Part shown: positions 36,860-54,349 of the stretch, piece by piece
Layout of the letters: each line of letters begins with the position of its first letter
Position numbering within the stretch: position 1 is the stretch's first letter
Origin: Zonotrichia leucophrys gambelii
Lineage: Eukaryota > Chordata > Aves > Passeriformes > Passerellidae
Reading direction: 5' to 3'
Length of the DNA: 64,000 nt
Assembly: GCF_028769735.1 (NCBI RefSeq)
Contig: NC_088179.1
Coordinates: 4,895,501-4,959,500 of the forward strand
Program-made: the position numbers and the translations under genes
The notes under the pieces: generated by a model
The model's input: only the letters and a program-made list of their open reading frames with translations
Told to the model about the DNA's origin: nothing
Databases searched by the model: none

Positions 36860-36955
36860 CAAACTGTGTGCCTACAACACTGGGGATTGGTCACAGGTTG
36901 GACTTGATGAGCTTGGAGGTGTTTTCCTACCTCATTGATTCTGTGATTTTGTAAA
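36860..36955 (+). mobile_element. CR1 terminal fragment
   Basis: 'caggttggacttgatgagc' and 'ctcattgattctgtgattt' are the last tens of bases of a CR1 copy. Confidence 0.65.
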
Positions 36956-37684
36956 CTATGTCCCAAAATGTCCCATTGACACACTTGAACCCTTCCTTTT
37001 GCAGCAACACCCAAACACCCGCACAACCAAACATGGAACACCCAGCCTCCATCCTGCAGTTGCTTCTGGTGCCAAATCAGGTGGAAACACACAGGAAAAC
37101 GCTGGGAAACTCTGAATTAATCCCTTTTTTTGACTAACCATACTGCTTCTCCAGATCTTTTTATTCCAGCTCTCCCATTTAACCACCTGCTGCTGTTACA
37201 CCCCTGAAGATATAAATTGCAAGTTTTCCCATATCATACAGTGGTGTAGAAACCCCGGAGTCTAGAAGATTCCTAAATTACTTTGGCTCTGTAAAAACGA
37301 GTCCTGAGCCACTTGAGTCCCAAGGCTGAGTCAAAGGTGAGTGTTAGTTTTCTTATTGCCACATGGGATAAAGAGGAGTAAGAAACTGTAGTGCTGTATT
37401 AGTCATTCTTGAGATAGTCATAACTATTATTTGTACAATAGTTCAAGGGCTGAACTATAACCTGTTGGAATGTTTAGGAACTGATTGAGGAGAGGGGAGC
37501 AGATGGGGAGTAGGCAGGGATGGATGAGAAGGCACAAATTGTATATTTATTATAGAAAATGTAGATATATTTTATTTATGCATGTATAGATAGAGGGTTA
37601 TATGGGGATATATGTGTAAAGTCACATAAACCACCCATGAGTGTATAAAATTATACATTCATGTGTTATTCCAAGACAGAATGG
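36956..37684. other. Unassigned intergenic DNA
   Basis: AT-rich sequence with a TATA-like low-complexity stretch around 37,550-37,650. No gene seen. Confidence 0.5.
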
Positions 37685-37920
37685 ATTCAAATTGAAGGAG
37701 TAGGTTTATGTTAGATATTAGGGGGAAAAAAAATCCCTGTGAGGGTGGTGAGGCCTTGGCACAGGTTGCCTAGAGAAGCAAACTGTGCCCAGCTCTGGTG
37801 GTCTGGACAGGGCTTGAAGCAACCTGGGATAGTGAAAGTTGTCCCTGCCCATGGCAGGGGTTTGGAACGAGATGAGCTTTTCCCATGCAGCCCAAACCAT
37901 TCCACGATTCCATGGTGATC
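37685..37920 (+). mobile_element. CR1 LINE 3' end
   Basis: 'tagatattagggggaaaa', 'gtgaggccttggcacaggtt', 'gtccctgcccatggcagggg' and 'accattccacgattccatgg' are in CR1 3' UTR order. Confidence 0.85.
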
Positions 37921-38019
37921 CTTCCACATAAGCATACACCCACAAAGGCGCAGCTCTGTGTACAAAACATTCTCTAATAAACCATAATTAGACGGCTAAT
38001 AGCATTTACCCGTAAACAC

Positions 38020-38300
38020 CAATAAGCACCTGAACGCGCGCCCGTTGCGGCAGCGGCGGGGCGGGGAGAAGGCGAATCCAGCCCCGGAGCTGCGGCGGCG
38101 CCGGGGAGGAGGAGGCGAATCCAGCCCCGGAGCCGCCCCGGCCGGGCGGGGCCTGGGCCCAGCGGAGCCGCCCCTGCAGCCGCGGCCCGGCCCGGCATGA
38201 GGCTGAGCCGGGCGGCCGTGCTGGCGCAGGCCAAGGCGGCCGCGCTCGACGGCGTCCGCCGCCTCAACTGCTGGTGGGCGCGGGGACAGCAGGGACAGGG
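38020..38300 (+). promoter_or_regulatory. CFAP410: CpG-rich promoter and 5' end of CFAP410
   Basis: A GC- and CpG-dense block surrounds the first coding exon. It contains a repeated 'gaggcgaatccagccccgga'-type unit (38,070-38,135). No TATA box is evident. Transcription most likely starts within this block. Confidence 0.7.
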
Positions 38301-41300
38301 GGCCGGGGGACGGCAGGGATGAGGGGGGGACAGGCAGGGGTGAGGAAGGAGGACAGGCTCGGGTGAGGCTGAGAGGACAGTGATGGAGGAGGGACAGGCA
38401 GGCGTGGCCGGGGGGCACAGGCTGGGATCAGGAGAGGGGACGGGCAGGGATGGATGAGGGGTGGCAGGGCAGGATGGGGAGGGGACAGGAAGGGATGGAG
38501 GTGGGATAGGCAGAGCTGGGTAGGAGGGACAAGGATGGAGGGAGGGAGCTGGGTGTCAGGCAGGGATGGGGAGGGGAGACAAGGATGGAGGGAGGGCAGG
38601 AAGGAGGGAGCTGGGTGTCAGGCATAGGGAAATGGGACAAGGATGGAGGGAGGGAGCTGGGTGTCAGGCAGGGATGGGAAGCTGGGACAGGGCTGGGTAA
38701 GGGCACATGGGCAGGAATGGGGAACAGGCAGGGCTGGGGAAGGGGAGGCACAGCAAGGCCCATGGCAGACTGTGCTGGAGCAGTTTGGAGGGGCCGGGCT
38801 GGGGCTGTGCACCCGGCTGTGGGGGGTGCAGGGGGAGGCTGAGCCCTGCTGTGCTCTCCTTGACTCCCCTCTCCTCTTGCAGGGGCAGCCACCTGACGGA
38901 TGTAAGTACTGGAGGAGCCAGAGGAGCCTGGGCCCACAGCTGGAGCAGGGACACCATGGCGGCCACAGGGTTGGCAGGGCACTGGGGAGGGCCTGGCTTT
39001 GGTCTGGCCTGGTGCCTGTGAGCTGCAGGGCTTTTCAGGCTTGATTAGCATCTCACACCATTAAAAAGGAAGTGATTGCTGCTGTTTCCACATTGGAAAA
39101 TTTCTCTCCGAGGCCCAGCATGGAGTCTCGGAGAGCAGGACCCTGAGTCCTGCCTCTGTGGTGATTTTGGATGAGGTTCTGTCGCTAGGGGAGGGCTGGC
39201 AGGGGTGGGAGGGAGCCTTTCTTGCATGTGGAGGCTGCAGAGTTGCTGGAGCAGAAGAACAATGTGACACTGGCTGGTATCTGCACTTCCACTCCTGACC
39301 AGAGGCTGGAGGAGCTGCTGACGCTGCACTCACTGTGTCAGAAAATCTCTGATGTTGTTAAGCTCGGGTTAGACTGAAGCAAACCCAGATTCCTGATGGT
39401 GCTTTTTGTGATTTCAATTTGGTTTATTTATATTTTCCTCCATGAGTGCCAACTTGTTGTTTCTGTCTCTCCCTGTCCAGATATCAATATGCCGGGATTT
39501 GCCCAACATCGAGGTGATCACGTTCAGGTGAATGCCAGTTTGCCAGCTTTGGAGAGTGCAGGGAAACCACCTTTTCCTGGGGATGGTTTCTTCCCATATT
39601 GCTGGGGTTGTGTGTGTGAGCTGCCTGGCTCTTCGTGCCCCATTTCTCAAGCAGCAGACGTACAGACAGGATTATTCCTCAGCAGCTCCTGTGCACTACT
39701 CCCTGTGCTCTTGAGAAAATATTCTCTGTTTTGACGAGTGATAAAACCCCTTAGGATTGTTGCTCCTGAAATTGTACTCCATAGTTTCGACAGGGATCTT
39801 CTTGGCCTCTCTATGTGACCTGTTTCCAAAATACTTGTTGAAATATTTAGTGGATCTCTCAAAGCTTTCCCTTTCCATAATATGCTCAACTTTCACCTGT
39901 CCTGGGGATCCCATGGAGCGAATCTCAGTGAATTGGAGCCTTTTACCTTGGGAATCTTACGTGGGTTCTCCTTGGGTGGGTCTGAGGAGCTGCTACAGAA
40001 AAGGGGGCAGGTTTGGGGGAAGAAGAGGCTCTTTGTCATCCTCAGCAGGGTGGAGCAACGGCTCTTTCAGTTCTTCCCTCTGCTGACAAAGATGAAATGC
40101 CACAAGCCGTGGGCTGAACGCCCCTTGCTGTGCCCTGCTGGGGTGAGGCTGTTACAGGAAAGGGGATGGGAAGTGCTGGATGGGGCAGCGAGGGCAGGAT
40201 GGGCTCTGACTGTGTCTCCGCAGCGTGAACGGCATCTCGGACCTCGAGCCACTGCACCAATGCCAGAACCTGAGCGAGCTCTACCTGAGGAGGAACAACA
40301 TCAGGAGCCTGGATGAGCTCTTCTACCTGAAGACGCTGCCGCGGCTGCGGGTGCTGTGGCTGGCAGAGAACCCCTGCTGCGGGCCCGACCCGCACCGCTA
40401 CCGCATGACCGTGCTGCGCAACCTGCCCTGCCTGCAGAAACTCGACAACCAGGGTGGGCTTTGGTCACCTGCACACAGCCCCGGGCCTCCAGGGTGGGCT
40501 TTGGTCACCTGCACACAGCCCTGGGCCACCAGGGTGGGCTGTGGTCACCTGCACACAGTCCTGAGCCACCAGGGTGGGCTCTGTAACCTGCAAACAGCCC
40601 TGGCCCACCAGGGTGGGCTTTGGTCACCTGCACACAGCCCTGAGCCACCAGGGTGGGCTCTGTCACCTGCACACAGCCCCGGGCCTCCAGGGTGGGCTCT
40701 GCTCACCTGCACACAGCCCTGGGCTGCCAGAGTGGGCTCTGTCACCTGCACACAGCCCTGGGCTGCGAGGGTGGGCTTTGGTCACCTGCACACAGCTCTG
40801 GGCCACCAGGGTGGGCTTTGGTCACCTGCACACAGCCCCAGGCCACCAGGGTGGGCTTTGGTCACCTGCACACAGCCCCGGGCCACCAGAGTGGGCTCTG
40901 TCACCTGCACACAGCCCTGGGCTGCCAGGGTGGGCTTTGGTCACCTGCACACAGCCCTGGGCTGCCAGAGTGGGCTCTGTCACCTGCACACAGCCCCGGG
41001 CCACCAAGGTGGGCTCTGTCACCTGCACACAGCCCTGGGCCACCAGGGTGGGCTTTGCTCACCAGCAAACAACCCTGGGCCAGGGCCACCTGCGAAATGG
41101 GGATGTGTTGGCTGCTCTTGAGGGTTTTTTGGGTTTTCTCAAGGGTCCTTTGGGTTTTCCTAGAGCCAGGAGGTGTTAGGGTTGAGTTAGATCCAGTGCT
41201 TCTAAGCTGTTTGCTCTTTTTGTCTTCCCTTTCCGTTTCTCTTTGCCTTTCCCATCTGCCTCCTCTTCCCCTTTTCCCTATCCTCTTTTCCCTATCCCCT

Positions 41301-43537
41301 TTTCCCTTCCCTTTTCCCTATCCCCTTTTCCCTTCCTTTCCCTTCACTATCCCTTCCCTATGGTAACAAAACCGAGTGCCTCATTATAGCTTGGACAGTA
41401 CCACTAATTAGTGGTTTTTAGAGCTCTCTCTTTGCTGTGGCCAGACAAAGGTTCTATAACTGGATCTGCTGCTGTAGAAGAGCTTCTCTGGTTTTTTTTT
41501 TCTTCCATCCAGTAGCAGAAATTTGGTTGCTTTTGGAGCCTTCTCCAGAGACAAGAAATAGTAAAGCATGTTTGCATCCCTGCCTGATACCCTTCTCGCT
41601 TTGGGAGGCTGGTGATTGCTTCCAGCATTCTCCTGCACTCTCTGCAGCAGCAGAACCTGCCCTGCTAGAGGTGCCATCCCCTTGGGCTGCTGCAGTTGGT
41701 AGCAACAGGCATTTGCTGTGTCCCTTGCAGCTGTGACAGAGGAGGAGCTGTCGCAGGCGCTGGTGGATGGCGTGGAGATCACGGCGCCGCCGGCCCGCAG
41801 CCCTGTGGAGAACGGCTGGTCCAGCACCGCTGGAGCCACCGCGGAGCCCCAGAGCCAGCTGCTCAGCTGCTGCCTGGAGGACACCAGGTGAGGGCTGGGC
41901 AGCTGCCAGCATGGCTGGGGTGCTGAATTTGTGTGTAGCAGGAAAGGAGCCTGACGTTCCAGGGGCCGGTGCTGCTTCCCACTGTGCTGGTTGCTGCAGT
42001 GGAGCTGTGCTGGTTCTGTGGGGCTGGTTCTGCTGTGGGGGTGGCTTGGGCTCATCAGCTGCATGTGCAGGCAGAGCTGGATCCTCTCTGATCTGGGAGC
42101 TCCAGTCCATTCCCTGGGGTCCTTCAGCTGGGTACTCCTTGCATGGGTGCCTGGCCTCCCACCTGGTCATAATAACATTTGCTTTTCCTCCCTTTTTTTT
42201 TAGCAAAACTCAGGATGAGCTTGATATGAAGCTTGTTCCCAGGGATAAATACTCCTCCTTTTCCACTCAAGAGACAGACTGCAGTTGCAAGAAAAGTGTG
42301 AGTATCTTTAAAGACCAAATTGCTTTTCCTTGTACGCGGGGCTGAGCCCCAGTGTTGAAGGATGTGAAGAACTTTGGATGTCCCCAGAGGAGGGGAACAG
42401 AGCTGGAAGAAATGTCCAGGAGCAGCTGAGGGCTCTGGGTTTGTTTGATTTGAAGAGAAGGAGGCCAAGGGGTGACCTCATGCCCCTCTGCAGCTTCCTG
42501 AGCAGGGGATATGGGGCAGGGGTGCTGAGCTGTTTTACTTGGGATCTAGTGATAGGAGACATGGTGATGGTTCAAAGCTGTGCCAGGGGAGGTGCAGACT
42601 GGATATTAGGAAGTGTTTCTTTAGCAAGAGGAGGTCAGACCTTGGGCAGTGGCTGCTGAACAGGAAGCTTAAACGGTTCCTCAGCCCCCTCCGTCATGTA
42701 GCCTTGGATGAATCTGGTTCAGCTGGGAATTGCAGAATGCTGGACTCGGTGCCATTGCATCAATCAGCAGAGCAAGATCTAACCCACACTGCCTCACTCT
42801 GCCATAGCTGCCTAGAGTAGCACCACAAGCTCTGACCTTTAAAAATGGGGGAAGTAGTACCCCATTGCAGCTGAAGAGGTTCAAGTTGGATGTTGGGCAA
42901 AAGATTCTCCCTAGAAGGACAGCTATTTAGGCAGTGGAATCTCTCCCTGGAGTTCTTCAGGACATGATTTGACAGAGCCACGACCTGGCATTGGCACTGG
43001 TCCTGTGGTGGTGGCAGGGCTGGGGAGTTTCAAGGGTCCTTTGCAGAGAGCAGCAGCTCTCCTCATTCCTCAGAGCAGGGCTGTCCTTTCCCATCCTACA
43101 CACACTGAGAGCGAGTGCAGCTGCTCCTGGCTGTGCCTTTCCTGACAAAAGGCAGGCTGGAGCGTGGCCGGCAGCCAGAGGCTGTGGGCAGAGCAGAGGA
43201 TGGGTTTGTCCTGCATTCCAGCCTCATCACGTGCCTCTCCCTGCCTGTGTTTGCCCCGAGGGCTCGGCTGTGGCTGCAGGTGGCTGCTCCAAACTGCTGC
43301 CGGTCGTGGTGGTGGTGCTGGTGGAGGAGTAGTTCCTAGAAAGGGCAGGGAAAATGGAGTGTCCTTGTCCTGGCTGGCTGGTCCAAAGCAATGTGTGCCT
43401 TATCCCCGCAGAACAACGTCCTGGATGCCATCCTGCTTCTCATGAAGGAACTGGACGCAGAGGAGCTGGAGATCATCCAGCAGACGGTGGCCAGGAGGCT
43501 CCAGGCCTTGCAGAAGAAGGAGCTGCAGGAGGAGTGA
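38197..43537 (+). CDS. CFAP410: Cilia and flagella associated protein 410 (C21orf2), 7 coding exons
   Basis: CFAP410 is a leucine-rich-repeat protein of basal bodies/cilia, known to partner NEK1 and to act in ciliogenesis and DNA-damage responses. Coding exons: 38197-38273, 38883-38901 (a 19-nt microexon), 39481-39527, 40224-40453, 41731-41887, 42204-42297 and 43412-43537. All introns are GT/AG and the total is 750 nt (249 aa plus TGA; human about 256). The N-terminal half carries LRRs ([55 protein letters not shown]) capped by [18 protein letters not shown]. An acidic/Ser linker follows. The C-terminal segment ([20 protein letters not shown]) is the conserved helical NEK1-interacting type domain. 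Convergent with PFKL, as in human. Intron 4 begins with a minisatellite described separately. Confidence 0.95.
38520..38700 (+). repeat. G-rich minisatellite in CFAP410 intron 1
   Basis: Imperfect tandem units of about 50-60 bp share 'gacaaggatggagggaggg' and 'agctgggtgtcaggca', with at least three copies. The plus strand is strongly G-rich with many GGG runs. Confidence 0.75.
40451..41085 (+). repeat. 39-40 bp minisatellite starting at the CFAP410 exon 4 donor
   Basis: I count sixteen units that start near 40451, 40491, 40531, 40571, 40610, 40650, 40689, 40729, 40768, 40808, 40848, 40888, 40927, 40967, 41006 and 41045. The consensus includes AGGGTGGGCT, GTCACCTGCACACAGCCC and GGGCCACC. The first unit contains the real splice donor (AGG|GTGGGC), so most units carry a copy of the same donor. 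Units alternate between 39 and 40 bp depending on 'ctgtcacc' versus 'ttggtcacc'. All three forward frames stay open over long stretches. Confidence 0.93.
42345..42970 (+). mobile_element. CR1 fragments in CFAP410 intron 6
   Basis: 42,345-42,665 reads as a decayed CR1 3' part ('ggtgacctcatgcccctctg', 'gctgtgccaggggaggtgc', 'ggatattaggaagtgtttc'). A second piece at about 42,835-42,970 ('gttcaagttggatgttggg') appears to be another CR1 fragment. Confidence 0.75.
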
Positions 43538-44252
43538 CAGCAGCCATCCCCCTTTCAGCCTCCCTGGAGCCCCAGCCCCTCGGTGCTGTCCTGCCCACAC
43601 CCCTGGCTGCAGCCCAAGCCTCGGGCCTGGCATGGGATGCTGCTTCTCTGGAGATTTCCTGCCAGTGCAGCAGGCTCTGACACTGTGCCCTGCATGGCTG
43701 GGACTCTTGGGTGGCAGCTGCAGGCAAATCAGCAAAGGAGAAAGGAGCAGGGCTGCAGCCAGAGGTGCTGTGTGATCCGAGGGGAGCAGAGCCTGCTGAT
43801 GGCTGGGAGAGACTCTGCACAGCACCTCTGAGGGCAGTTTGTACCTCAGAGATTTGATTTGGTAGAGTCTGACAGGGAGACATTGCCTGAGATGGTGCAG
43901 GTGCTGAAGGTCAGTGTTCAGTTATTAATTTATTTTCCAGCTCCTGGCTGACTTCCTCAGGTCCTTCCTGGTGCATGCAGTGCCTGCCGGTCAGGCAGCC
44001 CAAAGGGAAGCTCAGAGCAGCCTAGGTGAACCAGGAATGACTCCCACATCCTGAATGCTCAGCTGCACTCTCACCCCAGCATTCCCTGCAGGCATTAGAG
44101 CAGCTTAAAGAAACATCCCAGTTAAAAGGCCCTGAGCATTCTGCCTGCTTTGCACAGGCATCAGGGGCGGGTGTTGCTCTTTAACTGATAAAACTGCGTT
44201 TACCAAGTTTTGTAGAGCTGTTAAGAACAAACTAAACTGTTGTGACATACCA

Positions 44253-44258
44253 AATAAA
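44253..44258 (+). terminator. CFAP410: CFAP410 poly(A) signal AATAAA
   Basis: The first canonical AATAAA on the plus strand after the stop codon, giving a 3' UTR of about 730 nt. Cleavage would fall near 44,270-44,280. Confidence 0.65.
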
Positions 44259-44279
44259 CCCAATTATCCCTCAAGGCTG

Positions 44280-45929
44280 TGTGAGTGGTGGCTGGCGTTC
44301 AGCAGAGGCCTGGCTGGGGGCACTGCTCTATTACCTCTGGTTCAGGGAGTGCATTGTGAGCCCTGTGGAGGAGGAGGAGGGCTGTGCCTTCCCGCTTCAC
44401 TGCGCCTCTGGAACGGTGAGCCTGCTCCCAGCACTGCCTGCAGGGCCACTGGGCTGCCTTACAGCCTTCCTGCAGCCACAGCAAAGGCAGGCAGCAAAAG
44501 AGTGCTGAGGAAAGCTCAGTGCAGAGCCACCTGGGCAGGGTGTGGCCCTGAGATACAGGACACAAGCCCTCTGTGTCTCCCAGTGCTGCACTGGTGACGT
44601 GGCTGTTCCATGGCCCCCTGTCCCTGTTTGAGCAGCGTCCAGGCTGTGGTACCAGGAAGGAATGCTCCTCAGGGATGGTGACAGCCTGCTTGTGTCCACA
44701 AGCCTGTTTGCCTGACCTTGGTGGGAACAGGCACAGCTTGACCCTCATCACTCAAGGGGAGATTTGCTGATGTCTTTAACTCCTCTAAAGACCTTTGTTC
44801 TTGCCTTTTGCGTTAAACCCAGCTGCACTTGTGTGATTTATGATGTCCCAGACTTTGACATCCAGGGCCTGGGAGACTCACCCTGCTGAGTGCAAGTCTT
44901 CTCCCAGGCCCCTGGCTTGTCCATGTCAAGGAACAAGGGAGTTGCTGTTGGGGTGAGCTGGACCCCCATCTTCTCTGGGATGTGAGTGATCAGAGGAAGT
45001 GTCCATCAGGACCCGGTCATGGGGCCGGTGGAGCAATCACTGTGCCCTTGAGGCAACACTGACACAATTCCTGGAGAAGCTGGGCTGTTTTTTGCCTACG
45101 TGCTCATCATCCTTGGCTGCTGCTGGTGCTGCCCTCGGGACTCCCAACTGCTCCTTGCAGCATCCCAGCAAACCCCAGCGGGAGCTCAGCCCCTCCAGGG
45201 CCCTGGCAGCCTGCCTTCCCCTGCAGGATGCTTCTGGAGGCTTGCTCTGCCCTCTCTTCAGGGTGGGCTGGATGTGCTGGGAATCTGGGAGCACAGTCAC
45301 GCCCCTCCTGCTCATCCTCGGAATTCAGTGGCTGTGCCTGTCCCTTTTCTCCCAGGAATTTGGCCCTCCAGGTATTTTTTTGGTGGAAATGAGGTGTGGG
45401 GGCTGCAGTGACTCCTGTCCCTCAACATGCAGCTGGTCGGAGCCCTGTCCCCATTCACACCCTAAACCTGTTTGCTGCAGGGCAGTGCTGCAGACAGATT
45501 TTCCACATGACCTGCTGTCACCCTGCCCTGCCTCAGCCGGGAATATCGAGCGGTGAATGCAGATGATTCCAGCTCTGGAAAATGCCAGCAGCTGTACTGA
45601 GCTGCTCCCTTCAAACCACCCTCAGAGACTGAGAGGCTGGTGAGGCAGGTGTGAGGGCCATAGCTGAGGGAGGGAGGGAGGGAAGGAGTGGGCTGGGGCT
45701 CCCCCAAAGTGGAGTGGCACATGGGAGAGTGGAAGAGCCCCTTTCCCACCCAGCTCCAGGAGAAGCCAGGTTTCTGCCTGGGGTCTCCAAAGCAGGTTGT
45801 TGATTTACAAGAGCAGCAATGCTGCCTCCATCAGCAAGGTCTGCTAGTTATGGGTCCAGGGAGGAGATAAAAGTCACCATCTTCCCTCAGAGCCTAAAAT
45901 GTGTTTAGTCAGGGGAAAAGCACTGAAAT
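44280..45929. other. Unassigned DNA between CFAP410 and a CR1 copy
   Basis: No gene or RNA recognised. The frame at 44,999-45,556 (185 codons, plus) has no recognisable domain and overlaps other frames. Confidence 0.5.
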
Positions 45930-47092
45930 AACGGAATGGTTTTGGGTGGGAAGAGACCTGGAAGTCCATCTCATTCTACTCCCTGCCATGGGCAGGGACA
46001 CCTTCCACTAGCCCAGGTTGCTCCAAGCCCTGTCCATCCTGGCCTTGGACACTTCCAGGGATCCAGGGGCAGCCACAGCTTCTCTGGGTACCCTGTGCCA
46101 GGGCCTCACCACCCTCACAGGGAAGAATTTCTTCCCAATATCCCATCTAACCCTGCGGCAGTGGGAGGCCATTCCCCCTTGGTGTGTCACTCCAGCACTT
46201 GTCCAAAGTCCTTCTCCAGCTTCCTTGTTGGCTCCTTCAGGTACTGACAGTGAGGTCACCCCACAGCTTCTCCAGGTGAACAGTCCCAGCTGTGCCAGCC
46301 TTTCCTCCCAGCAGAGCTGCTCCATCCCTCTGCTCACCCTGGTGCCTCCTCTGGGCTCTCTCCAGCAGCTCCAGCTCCTTCCTGTGCTGGGCCCCAGGGC
46401 TGGGGCAGCTCTGCAGGTGGGGTCTCACCTGAGCAGGGCAGAGGGCACAATCCCAACCCCTTTCCTGTTGCCCACCCTGGGATCAGCCCAGCACAGGGGG
46501 GGTCCTGCCATGGGGCATGGCCAGCCCTCACCACCTGCAGCCCCAAGGCCTTCTCCAGGGCTGCTCCCTCGGCTCATCCCCAGCCTGGATTGATCCCAGG
46601 GGTTGCCCTGACCCAGGGGCAGCACCAGCACTTGGTGCTGTCAAACCTCAGGAGATTCCCATGGGTCCCTTCTGGAGCTTCTCCAGGGCCCTCTGGATGG
46701 CCCTGTCCTTCGGGAGTGTCACTGTCACTGCACCCTCAGCCTGGTGTCACCTGCAAACCTGCTGAGGGTGCCCGACCCCTCTGTGCCAGTGATGGAGACC
46801 TCAAATATCACTGGTCCCAGCACAGAGCCTGGGACACCACTGGTCACTGATGGCCACTGTGAGCCTCTGGATGTGACCATCCAGCCAATCCCTGATCCAT
46901 CTGACAGCCCATCCATGGAACCCAGCTCTCTGCAATGCAGAGAGAAGGATGTTGGGTGGGATTGTGTCCAGGCTGTACAGAAATCAGGATAAATGTCATC
47001 CACAACCTTTCCCTTGTCCACTGAGGGAGTGACTCCATCAGAGAAAGGCAGGGGGCAAGTCAGGGGGAACTTTCACTTGGGGACAGCTCCAT
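45930..47092 (-). mobile_element. CR1 LINE, 1.16 kb, inverted partner of the 54.5-kb copy
   Basis: Read on the minus strand this is CR1 ORF2 remnant (VTSGVPGSVLGPVIFEVSI, then a decayed FADDTKL-like part) followed by the 3' UTR. Segment 46,272-47,092 is nearly identical to 54,538-55,361 on the plus strand, while the remaining 3' part is clearly more diverged. It lies downstream of the PFKL 3' end. Confidence 0.88.
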
Positions 47093-47427
47093 GGGGAGGA
47101 CAAAATGCTTGACCCCAAAGGCTGTGATGCATGCTGATGCGGTCCCACAGGCTGGAGCCGTCAGCCAGCAGCCCCAGGAGGGAAGCGGCCTGGGAAAGGA
47201 GCTCCCTGTGACCGTCTGGCACAGCCTGAGCATGCAGAGCTCGGCCAGGCCAGCACGCTTGGCCTGAAGTGTGAGAAACTGCCTCACAAACAAGCACAGC
47301 ACCACCCTAAAGCACTTGGTTCCCACCTCCTGCACGCACCACGACTTGGACAGGGAGGAAAAGCCGCCTGTGGTCCCACTCTCCCAGGCTTTGAGGATGC
47401 ACAAAACCAGGGAATGTCTTGGCCCAA

Positions 47428-47927
47428 TGTAGCAGGCACAGGGCCTGCTAGGGCCCCATGGAAGGCAGAGGCCTGAAGATAAGAAATGCCAAGTCATGGC
47501 AAGCTCGTTTTCCACCTTTCTGACCCCAGTTTATCTCTCTGTAACCCCATAGGTCACTTCTCCTTAACCCCTGCTATTGGACAATTTTGGATCCCCCTAT
47601 ATCCTATGTAATGAGCTGTTTTAGCCCATTCTGGTTAGAAGAGCTGTCGCTGGAACCCTTTGCAGAACATCCAATAAAGACATCACTGTGGAATGCCAGA
47701 ATAGCCTTCTCCTCTCTTGCCCTGAGTCTGCAGGCCTGCCTGCAGTACCTTGCAAGCTAGGAGCTAGAATCACAAAGGGCTGATTGATAATCACTAAAAG
47801 AGCTGATATCCCTTAAGCTTGCTAAGGTTGCCAGTGGCTAGGAGCTGCTTGGGATTTCGGGAGTCTGTCCCCATAAAAGACTGAGCAATCCACAGTGCAG
47901 CCTGTCCCGGGGTGGGAGGCTGGAATA
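47428..47927 (+). mobile_element. Solo LTR (probable), TG...TA ends
   Basis: A 500-bp block starts TGTAGCAGGC and ends GGCTGGAATA, between perfect 6-bp repeats GCCCAA (47,422-47,427 and 47,928-47,933). AATAAA at 47,673-47,678 sits about halfway along, as in the ERV LTR of this window. The length (500 versus 492 bp) and the unusual ATA end also resemble that LTR, though the sequence otherwise differs. I infer a related class II LTR family. Confidence 0.65.
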
Positions 47928-48051
47928 GCCCAACATTAACCCGGCTTGAGAAACCCATCAGGCTTTGCTATTCCCCCCACCCCAGCCCTGTCCTGCCACC
48001 CGCTGCCCCCACAATGACCACTCCAGGAGGCAGGCTTGGCTCCAGCAGGTT

Positions 48052-48057
48052 TTATCT
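48052..48057 (-). terminator. PFKL: Possible PFKL poly(A) signal variant
   Basis: I find no canonical AATAAA on the minus strand between the stop codon and about 47.9 kb. The variant GATAAA (plus-strand TTTATC) near 48,052 is the best candidate and would give a 3' UTR of about 600 nt. Confidence 0.3.
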
Positions 48058-48645
48058 CTAGAGGAGAGGAGCAGTGCTGCGGGCGGTGCAGGATCCAGGG
48101 TGAGGTGACGGACACGGCGCCCACAGCCACGCGGTGACGGTCGCAGCCAAGCGTCATGCAAGGGGACAGGGGCTCGCCAGGACCCCCGTGCTCAGCCCTC
48201 GAGACCCCCACGGGGGATGGAGCTCCACAGGGACACCCAGAAGCTCCACGGAACCGCTCCAACCCACTCTGGAATGGCTCTGCATCCTCCTCGCTCCCCT
48301 CCCGCACGTGGGGCAGGCGACTACAAGCAGCAGCAGCTGGCTCAGGCGGTCAAGCCGCTAAATAAGGACTCAAAATACCCCAAGATTAAATAATAATAAA
48401 CTATTAAGGGAAGATTAAGGGTCTGGGCTGCACTGCTGGCTCAAGCAACTCTTCTGCATCCGCACAGGGACCAGAACCCGCAGCAGTGATTGTGCTGTTC
48501 TGGGACACAGCACCAGGCTCTGCCTGCTGTAAGGGGTCGATGGCAAAGCTACAGGGCTACTGAGAACAGAGGGGACACAGTGCTCCCCCAGCAGCATGTG
48601 GGCACAGAGAGGACATGGCGGGGGCTGTGGGCCAGGCTGGTGGGA

Positions 48646-54101
<5,456 letters not shown>

Positions 54102-54349
54102 CGCTGCGCTCCCGGTGCCGGCGCCGCCGCCGAGGACACGCCCCGGGACACGCACGGACCGGCGACACGCCCCGAGCCAGGGGACACGCCCCGGGACACG
54201 CCCCGGCCGCGCCACGGAGCGACAGACGGCGGGACACGTCGCTCCGTGTCGCGACATGATGCGCTGTTATATCGTGCCGGACAGTGGGGACGTGCCCAGC
54301 CGTCCTGCACCGCGCCATCCTGCCGGAGATCCGTCCTTGAATCCTGAAG

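Noticed and set aside
40225..41121. 298-codon frame extending CFAP410 exon 4
   Set aside because: It reads into the minisatellite after the GT donor at 40,454; the family protein continues instead in the exon at 41,731.
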